Shown piece after piece: positions 60,811-64,000 of a stretch of 64,000 nucleotides of DNA. The position numbers and the translations under genes were made by a program. How positions within the stretch are numbered: position 1 is the first letter of the stretch; the number at the start of each line of letters is the position of its first letter. The notes under the pieces were generated by a model that had not been told where the DNA came from, made no database searches, and saw nothing but the letters and a program-made list of their open reading frames with translations. Source of the DNA: DASPOF01 sp035626155 (GTDB taxonomy: Bacteria > Desulfobacterota > Binatia > Binatales > Binataceae); the NCBI GenBank assembly GCA_035626155.1, contig DASPOF010000157.1:20294-84293 (forward strand), written 5' to 3'.

Positions 60811-60918
60811 TGGCGAGGTCTCGCGGGCAAAAAAATAGCGAAACTCCTGGCCGGTCTTGGCGCCCGCCCGTTCCAACCAGCGCGCGCCGCGGGTAATCGA
60901 AATTTCAACTCGACGCTC

Positions 60919-60946
60919 TTGTCTTTCGCCCACAGTCCGGTAAACT
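60919..60946 (+). promoter_or_regulatory. Likely sigma-70-type promoter of groESL
   Basis: TTGTCT at 60919-60924 and TAAACT at 60941-60946 form a -35/-10 pair with a 16-base spacer. The CIRCE operator starts 6 bases after the -10 box, so the transcription start should lie inside it, the normal arrangement for HrcA repression. Confidence 0.6.
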
Positions 60947-60951
60947 CCCGA

Positions 60952-60978
60952 TTGGCACTCCCCACGGTGGAGTGCCAA
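60952..60978 (+). promoter_or_regulatory. CIRCE operator (HrcA binding site) of groESL
   Basis: TTGGCACTC-N9-GAGTGCCAA is a perfect 9-base inverted repeat that matches the CIRCE consensus TTAGCACTC-N9-GAGTGCTAA with one symmetrical change. A further A/T pair extends it on each side. It lies about 95 bases upstream of the groES start. The repressor HrcA is not encoded in this window. Confidence 0.95.
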
Positions 60979-61072
60979 TTGACTTCCGGCCGCCCATGAT
61001 TATCTTCGCGGTCGGCTGGATTCACTCGAATCAGACTTTCAAACATTCGTGCCAAGGAGGCTGCTGGTCACA

Positions 61073-61360
61073 ATGAAATTCAGACCATTGGGCGATCGGG
61101 TTCTGGTCAAGCGCGTGAAGGAAGAGGAGCGCACCAAGGGAGGGATCATCATCCCGGACACCGCCAAGGAGAAACCGCAGGAAGGCAAGGTCATCGCGGT
61201 GGGCAAGGGCAAGGTCAACGAGGAGGGCAAACTCATCGCACTCGAGGTCAAAGCCGGCGACAAGATCCTGTTCGGCAAGTACAGCGGCAACGACATCAAG
61301 CTCGAAGGCGAGGACCTCATCATTATGCGCGAGGACGACGTGCTGGGCATCCTGGAGTGA
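61073..61360 (+). CDS. groES: Co-chaperonin GroES
   Basis: This 95-residue cap protein of the GroEL chamber begins KFRPLGDRVLVKRVKEEERTKGGIIIPD (the mobile loop) and ends with DDVLGILE. ATG 61073 gives the family N-terminus, with AAGGAGG at 61054-61060. It is cotranscribed with groEL under CIRCE control. Confidence 0.97.
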   Translation: MKFRPLGDRVLVKRVKEEERTKGGIIIPDTAKEKPQEGKVIAVGKGKVNEEGKLIALEVKAGDKILFGKYSGNDIKLEGEDLIIMREDDVLGILE

Positions 61361-61428
61361 GAGGCGACTCGCCCCGTCCAGGCGCTTAGCAACCCCAAAC
61401 CATTGAACCAAGGAGACGCACACCAACC

Positions 61429-63057
<1,629 letters not shown>

Positions 63058-63139
63058 TCACGCCACGATGCGGCGCCGGCGCGCGCGCGGCGGCCGCAGG
63101 AGCCGCCGGGGCGATCCTCGGCGGGAATCATTGGCACCA

Positions 63140-63176
63140 AGCGGCGGGACCTTCGGTCCCGCCGCTTTCCTTTTTT
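63140..63176 (+). terminator. Rho-independent terminator of groESL
   Basis: AGCGGCGGGACC and GGTCCCGCCGCT form a perfect 12-base stem (63140-63151 and 63155-63166) with a 3-base loop. TTCCTTTTTT follows. It ends the groESL transcript 80 bases after the groEL stop. Confidence 0.93.
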
Positions 63177-63295
63177 CTTCAACCCTCGCCGTTGCAGTAG
63201 AGGGATGGGAAAAGAGCGCGGCCAGCGCGCGGCGATCATCACCGTCGATAGAGTAGGCATCGGATTCCCCACTCAAATCGGATCGGCGCCATCCT

Positions 63296-64000
63296 TTACC
63301 CGATTGCCCTCACGCCGCGTGCTGCAAACCGCTCGATACTCTCCGCGTAACTGTGTATCACCGGCATCGACACGCCAAGCTCATGACCCGTGGCAACGAG
63401 GTCGTCATAGAACGTCTTCACTTCAACAGGATCGCCAAATGCGTGTGCAGAGCATCGCTTAGTATACTCATCGTAACGAAACCGCCGGGCCATCATCCAG
63501 GAATAGATTTGCATGCGCAGCGCGGAATTGGTCAGGAAAGGCGCCGCATCCGGATATTGCCGCAGGACTACTCCGCGCCGCGTCACCACCTCCAGGCATT
63601 CGCGTCCCGCCTTGAAGACGTCACCACGCGCCTGGCGGTTGGTCATTAATCCTTCAAAACTTCCGGCGTGAATGAACGCCGCCCACCCAGCGCCGGTGGT
63701 TGCATATTGGACCCAAAGGTAATGCAACATGTCCGAATGCAGGTTGGTTGTGATATCGGCGGAGGTAAACAGGCCCGCAACCTTTTTTGCAAGCGCCGAC
63801 ACTTCACCCTCGGCTGGGCCAATGTCTATGGCCTTGAGCGCCGCAATCAGTGCGCCATCAGAAAAGGTGCCCCCCGCCTTTGCGTCTCCGTATACGTAGC
63901 GCGAACGCGATAGAATCGGGTCAATTTCCGCTGTGCCGCGCCAGTTCTGCGTCAACAGCAGGAAATCAGCAGAACCCGCTCGAGGTACAACTTCCTCGAG
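63296..64000 (-). CDS. Ketopantoate-reductase-type enzyme, 5' truncated
   Basis: The frame is open to the right edge of the window, leaving 234 residues of a protein of roughly 350. The visible part is the end of the NAD(P)-binding domain (ADFLLLTQNWRGTAEIDPIL near residue 11) followed by the C-terminal helical ApbA/PanE domain, with LHSDMLHYLWVQYATTGAGWAAF. The pattern is that of the 2-dehydropantoate 2-reductase family; members act on several small keto acids. The TTG at 63955 is internal rather than a true start. The gene is convergent with groEL. Confidence 0.83.
   Translation of the reverse strand, partial: LEEVVPRAGSADFLLLTQNWRGTAEIDPILSRSRYVYGDAKAGGTFSDGALIAALKAIDIGPAEGEVSALAKKVAGLFTSADITTNLHSDMLHYLWVQYATTGAGWAAFIHAGSFEGLMTNRQARGDVFKAGRECLEVVTRRGVVLRQYPDAAPFLTNSALRMQIYSWMMARRFRYDEYTKRCSAHAFGDPVEVKTFYDDLVATGHELGVSMPVIHSYAESIERFAARGVRAIG

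Overview
The window is GC-rich chromosomal DNA, densely coding on both strands, apparently from a Gram-negative, diderm bacterium of deltaproteobacterial type. Supporting signs are both IHF subunits, TatA, a bacterial-type complex I fragment, an LpxH-like phosphoesterase, a lipoprotein, a CIRCE-controlled groESL operon and the gene orders pheA-hisC-tyrA-cmk-rpsA-ihfB and thrS-infC-rpmI-rplT-pheST-ihfA-merR. I lean towards an uncultured Binatota/Desulfobacterota-like lineage, but that is an inference from gene style and context. Nothing in the window names the organism. There is no prophage, CRISPR array, rRNA operon or intact insertion sequence.

Layout. 1-5108: a truncated S41 protease, xseAB, a ROK sugar kinase and a LysM membrane protein. 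5174-7974: two tandemly duplicated GT87-type membrane mannosyltransferase-like genes. 8194-9987: a small secreted protein, a DUF2231 membrane protein and a crotonase-family enzyme. 10077-16108: a large glycosidase-like/GT2 fusion and a divergent sensor kinase plus NtrC-type regulator. 16400-18240: tatA, rpmB and an unknown exported protein. 18394-31870: a long forward run of mutL, miaA, accA, the aromatic amino acid genes pheA, hisC and tyrA, then cmk, rpsA, ihfB, a HIT hydrolase and a MoxR-type AAA+/VWA pair. 32031-41830, mostly reverse: a zinc-ribbon protein, a secreted NHL propeller, a nucleoside-type ABC transporter coupled to a CCA-adding enzyme, an SDR and an AI-2E family protein.

42083-49849 is the translation block: tRNA-Val(GAC), thrS, infC (apparently with an AUU start), rpmI, rplT, a terminator/attenuator, pheS, pheT, ihfA and a MerR regulator. 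49912-54597 is more accessory: an MFS carrier, a lipoprotein, an 800-base intergenic stretch with dispersed repeats, an IS-end-like tandem repeat and a 28-codon nadC remnant, then a GT-C membrane protein. 54797-60810 holds nuoA and nuoC without nuoB, a glycolipid-type glycosyltransferase coupled to an LpxH-like phosphoesterase, a DUF1499 protein, two tandem DUF507 genes, a methyltransferase and frataxin (cyaY). 60919-63176 is groES-groEL with its promoter, CIRCE operator and terminator. The last gene is a truncated ketopantoate-reductase-type enzyme.

Most genes are housekeeping. I found no clear, wholly new multi-gene system. The best leads are the split nuoA-nuoC pair, the degenerate-glycosidase/GT2 fusion, the duplicated GT87 genes, the envelope-glycolipid gene pair and the scarred 52.1-52.9 kb region.
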